Program-made: the position numbers and the translations under genes
In this document: positions 17,791 through 27,136 of the stretch, one piece after another
How the letters are laid out: every line of letters starts with the position of its first letter
Numbering within the stretch: the first letter of the stretch is position 1
Assembly: GCA_029979085.1 (NCBI GenBank)
Contig: JAPOIF010000004.1
Location: 1 to 32,978 of the forward strand
Source of the DNA: Methanobacteriota archaeon
GTDB taxonomy: Archaea > Thermoplasmatota > Poseidoniia > Poseidoniales > Poseidoniaceae
Reading direction: 5' to 3'
Length of the DNA: 32,978 bases
Notes under the pieces: model-generated
The model's database searches: none
What the model saw: the letters and a program-made list of their open reading frames with translations, nothing else
Told to the model about the DNA's origin: nothing

Positions 17791-20700
17791 TTCAACTCAC
17801 CTCCAATCGATGCTGATGGACAGGCACTTGCAAGGGAACAATAGGAACAATGGGATCCTGGTGTGGGATGGTTCCATCCTAGGGCGCTTGCGTCTCGCGC
17901 TCGCAACGCAGCGGTAATTCGGGAGCTCATCCATGCTCGGAAACTGTTGCTTTGCGGACTGGAATCCTCATTCGGAATCCGGAAATGGTTGCCAGAAAAA
18001 GTGGTGGTTGTGCCAAGATTGAGGTGTGAGGTGAGGGAATGAAAACTTGGATCCATCTCAACAAAGTGCTCTGTATCATCGCCAACCTCAGAAATTCCAA
18101 CGCCGACAACCCGGTCTCCGGGATGTGCGATTTCCCAGGCGCGTGCATACATCGCAAGTTGAATCTCTTTGAACAATCCAGAGGTGTGACGTGCTCCCGT
18201 TTGCCCGAGTTTCGGCCCTTCAATCGTTTTGATGTCTCGAATGATGATGAACCGTTTCGCTGGAGGTTCTTCACCACTAAAGATGAGTGGAAGTAGTTCC
18301 GCATCCTCTGCATACAGGCCTTTTTCATTCAACTGTTCCAACTCGTCAACTGAGAGAAGAAGATGGTCAACCCGGTCAATGCGGCCTCGAACATTGATGG
18401 TAGAAGAGGTCATCGAATCATCGAACCCTTCGATTTCAACATAATGTTCGCCCGAATGTTGAAGCGCCCATTCGCTCGCTATTGGACCTGAAGATGTCAG
18501 ACTTAAATCCGAAAGAAGAAGACGGCCTAGTCGTCCACGAATAGGCAATGTTTTGGTTCCATCAATCCACGCAATCCAATCCTCAGGCAAGCATCCGATG
18601 AGATCGTTGCAACGATGAACAGAAACGGCATTGGTTCTCGCTAACCATGGAGCAATCTCAGACAGTCGCCCGAGTAGACTTTCCCAAATTTCACTCTCTG
18701 AAAGTGGTATGCCAACATGCATTGGGATCCCTTCTGAACGTGGCTGGCCTCCGACCTCTATCCCCAACATCGTCATAAGATGCTCCTCAATGAAGTGAAT
18801 CAGTGTACCTTTTGCAAGAGGGGCGATGTCCTCAGAGGGTTCAGGAATTGATTCTGTCGCATCTAATATTTGTTCAGTCCAAGCCTGACGAGGACAAAGA
18901 AACCACGGACTTAATCGACTTGTTGACCAAACCTTTCCATCATCATCATCCCTTGTTCGGGTAGAAAGAATAGCGTTGAGGCTCTCAGAATCGTACTGAG
19001 GTGGAGGCAATGGCCTCGGATCGATGGAAGGACCTCTCGAAATTCCATTCCTTTTGTAGCCTAAATGTGGATAGGTGGGGGCGAATCTGCCTCCTACAAC
19101 ATTCGCCTGGGAGACGGTGGGTTGGATAATGAGATTCGTTGTTGTGAGCAAATTTTCACGGGTTGACCAGCCCATCGTACTTCCATTTTCCAACGGTTTG
19201 AATTTTGGTTGACGGCGAAATCGATCAAGATGAATTTCGCGTTCATGGCGGGTTGCAATTGAATTGGATGATTGGACAACCGTGTTTGCTTGACGCATTG
19301 ATTTGAGTTCAAGTCCCGCCTGCTGTTGTTGATCTCGAAGGGTACGTTCTGCTCGTTGGAGTGAAACCTCGGTACCATTCATCGAAAGCATTGAACTTCG
19401 ATAGGTTACAACATTTCCGTCCTCGCGGGTCATCATCGACCACCCAGCACCATCTGAAATCGAAGGCTGAATAAAGTCAGGTGCTTTCCTTAACTCTCTC
19501 AAATTCCCACTTAATTCGGCCATTGAAAGATACTCTGCGACCGGTGTTGAATTTCCGGCTGCTTCATCATGTTCGGTATCAAAAAGAATTGCTTGTCGAC
19601 TCGTACTGAGTAAGGATTTGAAGAGATGGCGAGCACGTCGAATCGGTAAATCTCCGTCCGTTAATCCCAATTCAACGCGGACGAAATCATCAATCCAAGG
19701 AATCCGTTCAGGCTTCATCGACCATGATTCCGCATCGAGACCAACAAACATCGTGACGTCCGATACCATTCCGTATGCTTCAACAGGCGTGCAAATTTTC
19801 ACATCAGGATGGTCAACACGATTCATGGGAGCCTTGGTCTGTTCAGAGGCGAGACGACATAAATCTACAAATTCGATACTTGAATCATGTTGAAGCAATG
19901 AATCAATCGACTGAATCCAGTGTTGTACTGCTCCAACCGAAGCGTCATACTGTTTGGTTCGTCCAAACAATTCCTCCCAGTCGCATGCTTGCAGAATCAA
20001 AGTAAGAACGTCCCTAGGAATTTTGCTTGCTTTGGGCAAAGGAAGCGTTGCTTTCGATGAGGTTCCGATGCACTCTGTTCCGAGATACTTGCATTCCTGT
20101 TCATTCAAGAGGGCTGACCAAGAAGTAGCAAGGCAGTGCAGCCACCATTGGGTTTCCTCGAGGGCGCGCGATTCTTCCATTCGCCGATACTCATCCATCG
20201 AATAGGGGGTTGCAACGGACAAAGATCCAAGCCAGCGTTGTAATGCTCCCTTTCCACCAAGGACGTGGAAGCTCCGCCCAATGTTTTCTAGTACATCCAA
20301 ATGTGGCCTGGGTCGCCAATCCTTTGCAATAGGGTGTTCAAGGTCTGAAAACATCTTCTCCAAAATAGGGAATGCGCGAGATTGAACAAGGTCGAACAAC
20401 CTCGTTGCAGACCATGCATCTTGACCTCGAGATATCGATAAAAACCGTAAGATTGCTTGAACTGCTGAAGTGTTTCCCACAACATCCACATGTGTATTGC
20501 ATGTCATGCCAATCTGACCCAAACGTCGGATCCAATCGACGTGCCTGTTCTTGTCTGCATCGACAAGCAATACAGTTCCTCCAGAGTGAACCTTGTACAA
20601 CTGTAAAGCAGAAATTGCAGCATCCATCACCTGTGTGGCTCGGTCAAAACTGAGGATGTGAATGCCGTCTGTCGGGTAATCGTCTAGCTTTGGTTGTGCG

Positions 20701-21482
20701 TTATTGATGTGGTGTGCTGGAAGCCATAATGGAAGTTTTTCTTCCTCAACAATCGGTTTGATTTCATCGTCGACATAAGCGCCATGATAGCCGAGACGGA
20801 AAGAACCGGTAACACAAACGTGGTGAATTGGACAGCGAGATGATAGTGCCTTCAAGAAACGCTTCTCGTTCTCAGAAAAGTCCGGTAGATGGTTGAGTAA
20901 CACGATTCCGGAAATGGTTCCGATTGTATACGGATTTGGACTCTCTGTATCCAAGAGGTGAGAGCAAAGTCGAGACGTTAAGTGGTGTTCGTGAAGGAAA
21001 TCTTCTTTCTCAAATGTAGAGAGAATTCGGTCTGCTTCGTATGCCCCCGGATCCCCTTCCCATTTCGAGAGGATTTGGTGGTCTGTTGCATACAAATGTA
21101 GCTTAAGCAGTCGTTCAGATTTTGAAAGTGTCCAGGGACGGGTGATGTCTGGATGGAGTCGCGGGAAACGGTGATCCAATGCCGCAGAGACAAATTTTTC
21201 ATGCGTCTGAACAAGACCAATTGATGTTCGAGGAATCAAGACTGGAAGTCGATAATCGATGGCAAGGGCTTTCATGAGGCGTTGCAGTGTCGTATGTCTA
21301 CTCGAATCGACAGTACCTGTTTTCTCAAGTATAGACTCGATTGAGTTTGACCGTGTTACCTCATTGGGATAGATGATCAGAATGTCATCTCTGCCGTTTG
21401 CGATACTCTCAGACAACCAAGTAGGAACGATGGTGCTTGGAGGACAGGATTCCAATGTAATGTTCACTGTTCTATCCCCCAC
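17787..21482 (-). CDS. addB: AddB-like subunit: inactive helicase fold with Fe-S nuclease
   Basis: The 1231-residue protein has no Walker A loop near its start, but shows helicase-like segments consistent with the degenerate helicase of AddB/RecC proteins. The C-terminal domain is a complete Fe-S nuclease: Cys863 in LCPRQAW, GRIDRVD, RDIKT (D1083, K1085), the helix motif QLAMYARAWE, and Cys1212, Cys1215 and Cys1221 in HCSYCSLASAC. It should partner the AddA-like helicase, whose start overlaps its stop. Its start is GTG 21482; a TATA-like box about 27 bp upstream puts transcription initiation almost at the start codon, so the mRNA is probably leaderless. The N-terminal half is too diverged for me to place every domain. 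Confidence 0.8.
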   Translation of the reverse strand: MGDRTVNITLESCPPSTIVPTWLSESIANGRDDILIIYPNEVTRSNSIESILEKTGTVDSSRHTTLQRLMKALAIDYRLPVLIPRTSIGLVQTHEKFVSAALDHRFPRLHPDITRPWTLSKSERLLKLHLYATDHQILSKWEGDPGAYEADRILSTFEKEDFLHEHHLTSRLCSHLLDTESPNPYTIGTISGIVLLNHLPDFSENEKRFLKALSSRCPIHHVCVTGSFRLGYHGAYVDDEIKPIVEEEKLPLWLPAHHINNAQPKLDDYPTDGIHILSFDRATQVMDAAISALQLYKVHSGGTVLLVDADKNRHVDWIRRLGQIGMTCNTHVDVVGNTSAVQAILRFLSISRGQDAWSATRLFDLVQSRAFPILEKMFSDLEHPIAKDWRPRPHLDVLENIGRSFHVLGGKGALQRWLGSLSVATPYSMDEYRRMEESRALEETQWWLHCLATSWSALLNEQECKYLGTECIGTSSKATLPLPKASKIPRDVLTLILQACDWEELFGRTKQYDASVGAVQHWIQSIDSLLQHDSSIEFVDLCRLASEQTKAPMNRVDHPDVKICTPVEAYGMVSDVTMFVGLDAESWSMKPERIPWIDDFVRVELGLTDGDLPIRRARHLFKSLLSTSRQAILFDTEHDEAAGNSTPVAEYLSMAELSGNLRELRKAPDFIQPSISDGAGWSMMTREDGNVVTYRSSMLSMNGTEVSLQRAERTLRDQQQQAGLELKSMRQANTVVQSSNSIATRHEREIHLDRFRRQPKFKPLENGSTMGWSTRENLLTTTNLIIQPTVSQANVVGGRFAPTYPHLGYKRNGISRGPSIDPRPLPPPQYDSESLNAILSTRTRDDDDGKVWSTSRLSPWFLCPRQAWTEQILDATESIPEPSEDIAPLAKGTLIHFIEEHLMTMLGIEVGGQPRSEGIPMHVGIPLSESEIWESLLGRLSEIAPWLARTNAVSVHRCNDLIGCLPEDWIAWIDGTKTLPIRGRLGRLLLSDLSLTSSGPIASEWALQHSGEHYVEIEGFDDSMTSSTINVRGRIDRVDHLLLSVDELEQLNEKGLYAEDAELLPLIFSGEEPPAKRFIIIRDIKTIEGPKLGQTGARHTSGLFKEIQLAMYARAWEIAHPGDRVVGVGISEVGDDTEHFVEMDPSFHSLTSHLNLGTTTTFSGNHFRIPNEDSSPQSNSFRAWMSSRITAALRARDASALGWNHPTPGSHCSYCSLASACPSASIGGELK

Positions 21483-21504
21483 TTCTCAGAAGAAGAGTCG
21501 ACGG

Positions 21505-21513
21505 TATAAAAGT
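21505..21513 (-). promoter_or_regulatory. TATA box of the addB-addA operon
   Basis: On the minus strand this reads ACTTTTATA, centred about 27 bases upstream of GTG 21482. Archaeal transcription normally starts about 25 bases downstream of the TATA box, here at or next to the start codon. This implies a leaderless transcript and agrees with the lack of a ribosome-binding site. Confidence 0.55.
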
Positions 21514-21597
21514 AAACGGACGCGCATTTTGTTATTTTTCCGTTCAAAGGAGTGATTTGGATTTATTCTTCCCGATTTGTCGGATAATCGAATTTGT

Positions 21598-21616
21598 AAC
21601 ATGAATTGTTCATGTT
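21598..21616. promoter_or_regulatory. Inverted repeat, candidate operator upstream of tfb
   Basis: AACATGAA and TTCATGTT form a perfect 8-bp inverted repeat with a 3-base spacer, 29 bp upstream of the tfb TATA box. A third copy of AACATGAA lies at 21630-21637, 32 bp from the first, about three helical turns, and ends 8 bp before the TATA box. The arrangement is that of a binding site for a dimeric regulator. Confidence 0.5.
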
Positions 21617-21629
21617 TTACCGAATATCC

Positions 21630-21637
21630 AACATGAA
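21630..21637 (+). promoter_or_regulatory. Third operator half-site adjacent to the tfb TATA box
   Basis: A direct copy of the AACATGAA arm found in the inverted repeat at 21598-21616. A protein bound here would sit next to the BRE position and could block or help TFB and TBP loading. Confidence 0.4.
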
Positions 21638-21645
21638 TGCGCAGA

Positions 21646-21653
21646 TTTAAATA
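21646..21653 (+). promoter_or_regulatory. TATA box of the tfb gene
   Basis: TTTAAATA matches the archaeal TATA consensus well. Transcription would be expected to start near 21676, giving an untranslated leader of about 90 bases before the TTG start at 21768. The leader includes a pyrimidine-rich stretch and two GGAGG sites. Confidence 0.65.
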
Positions 21654-21733
21654 GTTCGCAGGGCATGTGTATACTCCGGCGTGTCGGTCTGCCCCTCCCA
21701 CCTACCTACCCAAACGAGGAGGCTGACTTAATC

Positions 21734-21799
21734 ATGTTGGTGCAAATCAGAACATGGAGGAAGAAAATTGACAGAAAACTGCGAAGAATGTGGAAGTAA
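21734..21799 (+). promoter_or_regulatory. Candidate upstream ORF overlapping the tfb start
   Basis: An ATG at 21734, preceded at 11 bases by GAGGAGG (21716-21722), opens a 21-codon frame that runs through the tfb ribosome-binding site and start codon in another frame and stops at 21797-21799. The encoded peptide would be strongly basic, rich in Arg, Lys and Trp. It could be a leader peptide that tunes tfb translation, or chance. Confidence 0.3.
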
Positions 21800-22841
21800 T
21801 GACTTGAATGTGGACATCGCGCGAGGTGAGGTCGCCTGCAATGATTGTGGCCTCGTTATCGCCGATCATGCGTCGGCAACTGAAAATGACAACGCTGGCA
21901 CAATGTGGGGTGAGAACGGATTCAACACGCCGACCAAGGATGAGTCGAAAATTAAGACGGGTTCCAAAGGAAACGGACTCGGTTCATACATTGGTAAGCC
22001 AGGTGAAGCGAAAGGCAAGTGGAAAATCCTAAGCAACCTGAACAACCAGGGCATCAAGGATATGCATCCGATGGCTCAAGCCACGATGGATGCTGCAAAA
22101 GAGTTGGCTGGTAAGGACAACGCAATGAAGGCGAAGAAGGTCATCACACTGGCGACAGTTCCGCTCAAAGGAGCTGAAGCAAAGGCTCTCAAGCACGTTG
22201 CATCGGAGGAGGAAATCATCCTTCCAAAGAACTCCGTATGTCGAAAGAAAACCCGTGGAGGCAGCACCCAGAACAACGAGCGATTGCTTGCTTTGGCCTG
22301 TTTGCGAGCCCACCAAGAGCGAACTGGAAAGGTGAACATCGATTGGCCTCAGATGGTCGAAGGCACTGGTTTGACGTTGAAACAAGTCGTCGACGCTGCA
22401 AAAGTCGTCATGAAGTACCTCAACCTATGTGAAAAGGCCAAACTCATTGAAGAGCGAGCCGACCGTCGAACCGTTCAATTTGAGTTGCGAAACACCGAAA
22501 TCGAAAACACCACTGCCCGACTTAAGCAACTTCTTGACGGGCTCGATGAATCCCTGAAATCCCAAATCATGGACGACTACAAACAGCGACTGTTTCGCTT
22601 AGGTGAGCCAACGTTGGGCGGCTCTCCGTTCTCGCAAGAGAACATCGAAGCAAAGGTTCTCTGTGCAATTCTCTTTCAGATTTCTTGTGAGGCCTTCGGT
22701 GTTGAACAAGGTCGACTCGAGAACATTGCCCAAGCGATTGGCCGATGTCGTAACACCATCAAGAATCGACTCAAGGCACTCCTCAAGAAGGTCGCCTCAG
22801 GCGAAATTGTTGACTATGGTGTTCTGCAGAAGGAGTATTGA
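21768..22841 (+). CDS. tfb: Divergent TFB/TFIIB-family transcription initiation factor
   Basis: The 357-residue protein begins with a zinc ribbon (C5, C8, C24, C27) of the TFB type, CEECGSND followed by GEVACNDCGLVI. A linker with Gly/Lys-rich segments (GSKGNGLGS) stands where the B-reader and linker occur. The remainder is alpha-helical and by eye fits two degenerate cyclin-like repeats (about 95-225 and 260-345); the second ends in a helix-turn-helix-like GRCRNTIKNRLKALLKK. TFB recruits RNA polymerase to TBP-bound promoters. The start is TTG 21768, with GGAGG (21756-21760) seven bases upstream; no in-frame ATG is available nearby. The protein is longer and more diverged than standard TFBs of about 300 residues, so it may be a specialised paralogue. 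Confidence 0.75.
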   Translation: MTENCEECGSNDLNVDIARGEVACNDCGLVIADHASATENDNAGTMWGENGFNTPTKDESKIKTGSKGNGLGSYIGKPGEAKGKWKILSNLNNQGIKDMHPMAQATMDAAKELAGKDNAMKAKKVITLATVPLKGAEAKALKHVASEEEIILPKNSVCRKKTRGGSTQNNERLLALACLRAHQERTGKVNIDWPQMVEGTGLTLKQVVDAAKVVMKYLNLCEKAKLIEERADRRTVQFELRNTEIENTTARLKQLLDGLDESLKSQIMDDYKQRLFRLGEPTLGGSPFSQENIEAKVLCAILFQISCEAFGVEQGRLENIAQAIGRCRNTIKNRLKALLKKVASGEIVDYGVLQKEY

Positions 22842-22876
22842 ATCAGACATAGGATTCCCTCATAAGGGGGTTGCCT

Positions 22877-23785
22877 GTGCGAGAATTCATGTCTCGTATT
22901 CCTGCTGTTGCGCTGTCCATGATCATCTTGGCATGCCTCATTCCATCTGCAAGCTCTGCAGAGGTTGAAGAGTTGGACTCTGGGCTGCTGCTCGGTGGAC
23001 TGTATGGTATGGCCAACGAGTCTATCGCAGTGAACAGTTCGTTTGATGACTTGCCCGCAATCGTCGAAGATTACACGGCTACGTGGTGTTCAAACTGCGT
23101 GGATGTTGAGGAAGCTATGGAAGAGGTAGCACTGAGTGTCAACATGCAAATCTATGCAGTACATCGAAACATCTACGACCCAGAAGATCCGCTTGGTTCC
23201 GAATCTGTTGATCAATGGTTCCGCGACCGATACGGTGAATTCACCCCTTGGGCGCCACCAATTGCAGGATTCAATGGCCTCCACGCCATCACTGGGAGCA
23301 AACCTGTTGGAGATTCTCTCGTCGCTGATTACACCGATTTAGCACAGCGCCCAAACGATGCTGGAGCTGGGGCGATGTCGATGATTTGGGCACCTACTGG
23401 CACAAACTCAGGAACGATCACCTGGACGTTCAACCATTCTACAGACAAAGTCTACAATGTCTCAGTTTGGATGGTTGAGACCGTTGCCTACTTCCCTGAA
23501 GGCACAAACAATCAGCAGTACTATCCTCACGTACTAAGAGAAATTATTGACGTCGGTGTTGTCGATTCTACCGGCTTCTCAACAGGGACGATGAGCGTCA
23601 CCTATGCGGATGCTTATGATGATCAGGATCTCGAAGTGCATCTCGTTTTCGAAGAATACATTGAACCGGTTCTCGTTGAAGACGACCCACAACCAGAACC
23701 TGATACAGAGGATGCACCATTCCTTTCGATGTCGTTGACCGTACTTTCACTTCTCGCTGTGGCATTGCACCGCAACGATCAGTAG
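22877..23785 (+). CDS. Secreted, membrane-anchored thioredoxin-like protein
   Basis: With the GTG start at 22877 (AAGGGGG ends six bases upstream) the protein has 302 residues. A signal peptide covers about residues 1-28, ending in SASSA. A thioredoxin-like stretch follows, AIVEDYTATWCSNCVDVEE, with the redox pair C71/C74. The middle and C-terminal parts (about 145-260) look like an extracellular beta domain, followed by an acidic Pro-rich linker and a C-terminal hydrophobic helix. It probably handles disulfides or binds redox partners outside the membrane. It follows tfb by 35 bp and may be co-transcribed. Other possible starts are TTG 22871 and ATG 22889. Its last 7 bp overlap the convergent gene. 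Confidence 0.78.
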   Translation: MREFMSRIPAVALSMIILACLIPSASSAEVEELDSGLLLGGLYGMANESIAVNSSFDDLPAIVEDYTATWCSNCVDVEEAMEEVALSVNMQIYAVHRNIYDPEDPLGSESVDQWFRDRYGEFTPWAPPIAGFNGLHAITGSKPVGDSLVADYTDLAQRPNDAGAGAMSMIWAPTGTNSGTITWTFNHSTDKVYNVSVWMVETVAYFPEGTNNQQYYPHVLREIIDVGVVDSTGFSTGTMSVTYADAYDDQDLEVHLVFEEYIEPVLVEDDPQPEPDTEDAPFLSMSLTVLSLLAVALHRNDQ

Positions 23786-26055
23786 AAGTCAACCATGTTG
23801 GCATGCAAACGTGCATCAACCTCAGGCATTCGGTCTGGTGGGCGTCCAACTTCAATAAAGCGAAGGACGTAATCATCAATATTGGCAAAGCCAAATTCCT
23901 CCGTCATCGGCTCCATCAACTCTCGAAGAGCCTGTCTGGGATCTGCAATTGGGAAATCTCGCCGGATGTAGACTTGATTCAATTGTCGATACCTGGCATG
24001 TCGATATCCAAGAATTTCGAGAATCCGACGTAATGCATCTTCTTCTTGAGCCGATCGGATGGTTAGTCGCAAGCGACATCCCTGCATGCGGAACAAGCCG
24101 CGTATGCCTCCCAATTCGACTTGGTGTCCAATCGGTTGCAATGATAATGCCTCCCAAACAAGTGGCATCGTATGATACCAACGATGAAACTGATCTTCGC
24201 CAACATGATTCCGTTCTTCGTCATCATCTCTGCGACCTTCAACGAGATTTCGATACTCAATGACGTTACCACGAAGATTTTGGAAGCGGCGGTTTTCTCT
24301 CTGAAGATAGAACACGCCTTCCTGGATTCTGTCATTATCAAAATCGAGTTCAAAATCAAACGCCGGATTGAGGTGGCCAGGTTGATCGTAACTTGCATCG
24401 CGAAGCGGGCGTCTTCTCCAATCTTCAACGATGGCCTCATCGTTCATCAGTTCAAGAGAATCTAGGTCAATCCGGTCAGGCCCTTCTTCTTCGTGGTAAA
24501 AAGCAGGGTGGAAGGGGAACCGATATCCGCCATCGCGTGCGTTGTAGAACGTTTGTGGGTCGACCCCAGTATCCTTTTGTGGGTTGCCAATAGGCGGCTG
24601 TGTCATCAGATGCATTTGGAGACTGTTGACTCGTTTTCCAGTAGTAACGTCCGAGAGAAGAGAGAGAACGACGATTGCAATGGTATCGCCAATCGGTATG
24701 TCTCGGTGATATTTACCGGTGTGAATGCAAATGGAGTGACGTTGCGTCCTCGTTTTTCCAACACCGTGAATTTTGAAAGGAGCGTTGTGAGCTCCCCTGC
24801 TGATCCGGATTTCATAAAAATGCCCAAGCATTCCTCGCACAAGCAATCGATCCCTGTGAACCCAGGTATCATTCGGAAACTGTTCAAGAACTCCCCTGAG
24901 GAATTGCATCGAGCGTCGGAAAGGAACATCTGCAGTCTCTGCATTTTCATATGGTGCTGTCCAATTCATCTGTGTGGCAATCAGCCATTCACCTTCTTTT
25001 GATGCATGAGGTGATGAGCCCCACGAAACCAATCCAGCTAGCAAGCCTGGATTGAATGGAATTGGCGCACGGCGGACGCTTCCATTTTTGGCAAGGGTTC
25101 GAAAACAGAGAACACCTTTCGAGTTCACCATGAAGGGGAAGCTGACATTCGAGTGACCGGCTTGGCTATTCACTTCAGCCCAGCGTTGAGCCCAAGGCCA
25201 CTTTGAAGGCAAAAGTGTCTTGTTCTCTCCATTACGAATGAAGCGTCGAGCGAACTTGAGCCTCTGGCGAGGGCGGCGTCCTGAGAGGCGACTCATCAAT
25301 TCATATGAGCACGTTTGTTCCATTGGGATCGTTGATTTCTTCTTCCGCCGTTCGTTTTGATCCAAGAGAAACGAGGTTTGTGCAAAGGCGTCGAAGGGCG
25401 TCAGGAGCTCACGTTCAATTTGCCCAAACAGTCGATGGAAACGATGCATGTATCGTTGCGGACGCCCGTGCAAATCGATTGTCTGATACAACCCGCTGAG
25501 TGCTAGGAACAGTTTGGTCAAGTCCCAGCCTTTACGCTCTTGAACATTCATGAGAAGAAGAAGATACTGTTCGGTTGGAACTCTCGCCTCATGAGAACGT
25601 CCATCAACCCACATTCTTCCATCAACAAAGGAAAGAATTGTTCCATCCGACATGATGAAACCTTCTTCTAGCCGTTCTTTTTCATATCCAGAAATACCAC
25701 TACCGTTTTCGAGTTTTTCGATGAAGATTCTTTCCTCCTCTTCTGGGAAAGGAGACATTCGAACCGGATCTATTTCTGGGTCATCAAGTCGTGCCCAATC
25801 AACATCGGGCGTATGCAACATAAAACGTTCAAGATTTGCCCATCGTTTACGCAGTGAACGAACCGGGCCGCCTAAAACATCAGCCATTCGCTGATGCACT
25901 TCCAAAGGCAGCGATGGCGCCCATTTGGTCTCTTCAGTTAACTCAACGCAGCGGATGCAGATTGAACAATTTGTTTCGATTTTTTCATTTTGGCAGATGC
26001 CACAGGCTTCCCCAATCATACAAATTTTGTCTGTCGAGGTGTTAAAAAGTTTCAA
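23779..26055 (-). CDS. Unrecognised 758-residue protein with N-terminal cysteine cluster
   Basis: I do not recognise this family. The N-terminus has six cysteines (12, 18, 21, 30, 33, 36) forming overlapping CxxC pairs, which suggests a zinc or Fe-S site. The rest is soluble, with no membrane helices, and rich in Arg, Trp, Phe and His. Long helical segments lie at about 60-240. A mixed region at about 270-470 includes the stretch [19 protein letters not shown], and an Arg-rich C-terminal part (about 560-740) includes RNRR-like and [10 protein letters not shown] patterns. The start TTG 26055 overlaps the threonine aldolase stop (TTGA); without it, ATG 26019 would drop the first cysteine. Neither start has a good ribosome-binding site. 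It closes the long minus-strand gene run, and its 3' end overlaps the thioredoxin-like gene by 7 bp. Confidence 0.75.
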   Translation of the reverse strand: MKLFNTSTDKICMIGEACGICQNEKIETNCSICIRCVELTEETKWAPSLPLEVHQRMADVLGGPVRSLRKRWANLERFMLHTPDVDWARLDDPEIDPVRMSPFPEEEERIFIEKLENGSGISGYEKERLEEGFIMSDGTILSFVDGRMWVDGRSHEARVPTEQYLLLLMNVQERKGWDLTKLFLALSGLYQTIDLHGRPQRYMHRFHRLFGQIERELLTPFDAFAQTSFLLDQNERRKKKSTIPMEQTCSYELMSRLSGRRPRQRLKFARRFIRNGENKTLLPSKWPWAQRWAEVNSQAGHSNVSFPFMVNSKGVLCFRTLAKNGSVRRAPIPFNPGLLAGLVSWGSSPHASKEGEWLIATQMNWTAPYENAETADVPFRRSMQFLRGVLEQFPNDTWVHRDRLLVRGMLGHFYEIRISRGAHNAPFKIHGVGKTRTQRHSICIHTGKYHRDIPIGDTIAIVVLSLLSDVTTGKRVNSLQMHLMTQPPIGNPQKDTGVDPQTFYNARDGGYRFPFHPAFYHEEEGPDRIDLDSLELMNDEAIVEDWRRRPLRDASYDQPGHLNPAFDFELDFDNDRIQEGVFYLQRENRRFQNLRGNVIEYRNLVEGRRDDDEERNHVGEDQFHRWYHTMPLVWEALSLQPIGHQVELGGIRGLFRMQGCRLRLTIRSAQEEDALRRILEILGYRHARYRQLNQVYIRRDFPIADPRQALRELMEPMTEEFGFANIDDYVLRFIEVGRPPDRMPEVDARLHANMVDFY

Positions 26056-27098
26056 CCAAGGTTCGACAACACTTCGATAACGTTCTTGACATCTTCATCT
26101 GTAATATGGAGATGTGTAACAATTCGGCAATGTGTAGGTGAAATATCGAACATATCGACACCTGCTTTCGACATAATCTGAGAGACTTCATTTGCAGAAT
26201 GGTTGTCTGAGGAGAAGTAAACCATATTGGTCTGCACTGCATCAATATCAACTGAAACATGATCCATTTCATCAATTGCTTGAGCGATGGTTCTGGCCCT
26301 ACGGTGGTCGTCTTCCATTCGTTGAATGTTGTTTTCAAGAGCATAAATTCCAGCCGCAGCAAGAATACCAGATTGGCGCATTCCACCACCAAACATCTTT
26401 CGCCAACGATGAGCTTGTTCGATGAATGCTTCTGAACCGACAAGGACTGAACCTACGGGAGCCCCCAAACCCTTCGACAAACAAATGGAAACAGAATCAT
26501 AATCACGAGCCATCCGAGAGAGCGGTGTCTTTGTTGCAACTGAAGCATTGAAGATACGAGCCCCATCGATATGCGTTCCACAATTCTTCGCTTTGGAAAC
26601 CGAAGCAATGGCATCAAGGACATCCTGTTCGTAACACGTTCCTCCGCCACGGTTTGCTGTGTTCTCTACACAAACGAGGCTTCCATCTGGATAATGCGAT
26701 TGTGAACCTTTCTGTTTTCGAATGGATTGTTCCACAAGGTCTGGAGTAAGTAGCCCATTGACACCCTGTGGAAGGGCGATACTCGAGCCGCATAATGCAG
26801 CATATCCTCCCCCCTCATACAAGTAGATGTGACTGTAACGCTCGGTGATAATTTCGTCCCCTGGAACTGTGTGGGTTTTCAATGCCACAGCGTTTGACAT
26901 GGTTCCTGATGGAACAAACAAACCTGCTTCCTTGCCACAAAGCTCAGCAACCATCGATTCGAGTTGCTGAACAGTAGGATCGTCACCGAGAACGTCATCT
27001 CCAACTTCTGCTTTTGCCATGGCTTCTCGCATGCCAATGGTAGGTTGGGTGACAGTATCCGAACGCAAGTCAATCCGATTGGAGTTGATGTCTCGCAT
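26052..27098 (-). CDS. ltaE: Low-specificity L-threonine aldolase
   Basis: A 348-residue PLP enzyme of the beta-eliminating lyase family. It shows [34 protein letters not shown], the ENTANRGGG segment, HIDGAR with Asp178, and the PLP-binding [12 protein letters not shown] with Lys209. It splits L-threonine (or allo-threonine) into glycine and acetaldehyde in the cytosol. All key residues are present and the length is normal. It lies 38 bp after the Pth2 gene and overlaps the start of the unknown cysteine-cluster gene, so it is probably an internal gene of the long operon. Confidence 0.93.
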   Translation of the reverse strand: MRDINSNRIDLRSDTVTQPTIGMREAMAKAEVGDDVLGDDPTVQQLESMVAELCGKEAGLFVPSGTMSNAVALKTHTVPGDEIITERYSHIYLYEGGGYAALCGSSIALPQGVNGLLTPDLVEQSIRKQKGSQSHYPDGSLVCVENTANRGGGTCYEQDVLDAIASVSKAKNCGTHIDGARIFNASVATKTPLSRMARDYDSVSICLSKGLGAPVGSVLVGSEAFIEQAHRWRKMFGGGMRQSGILAAAGIYALENNIQRMEDDHRRARTIAQAIDEMDHVSVDIDAVQTNMVYFSSDNHSANEVSQIMSKAGVDMFDISPTHCRIVTHLHITDEDVKNVIEVLSNLG

Positions 27099-27136
27099 GG
27101 TTCTTCCACCTCGTTGCCCATGTTCAAAGAATCGTC

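Noticed and set aside
22603-22968. 121-residue plus-strand ORF spanning the tfb and thioredoxin-like junction
   Set aside because: Out of frame with both well-supported genes and without a ribosome-binding site.
24493-25002. 169-residue plus-strand ORF inside the 758-residue gene
   Set aside because: Antisense to a long continuous minus-strand frame that is coupled to its neighbours; no family pattern.
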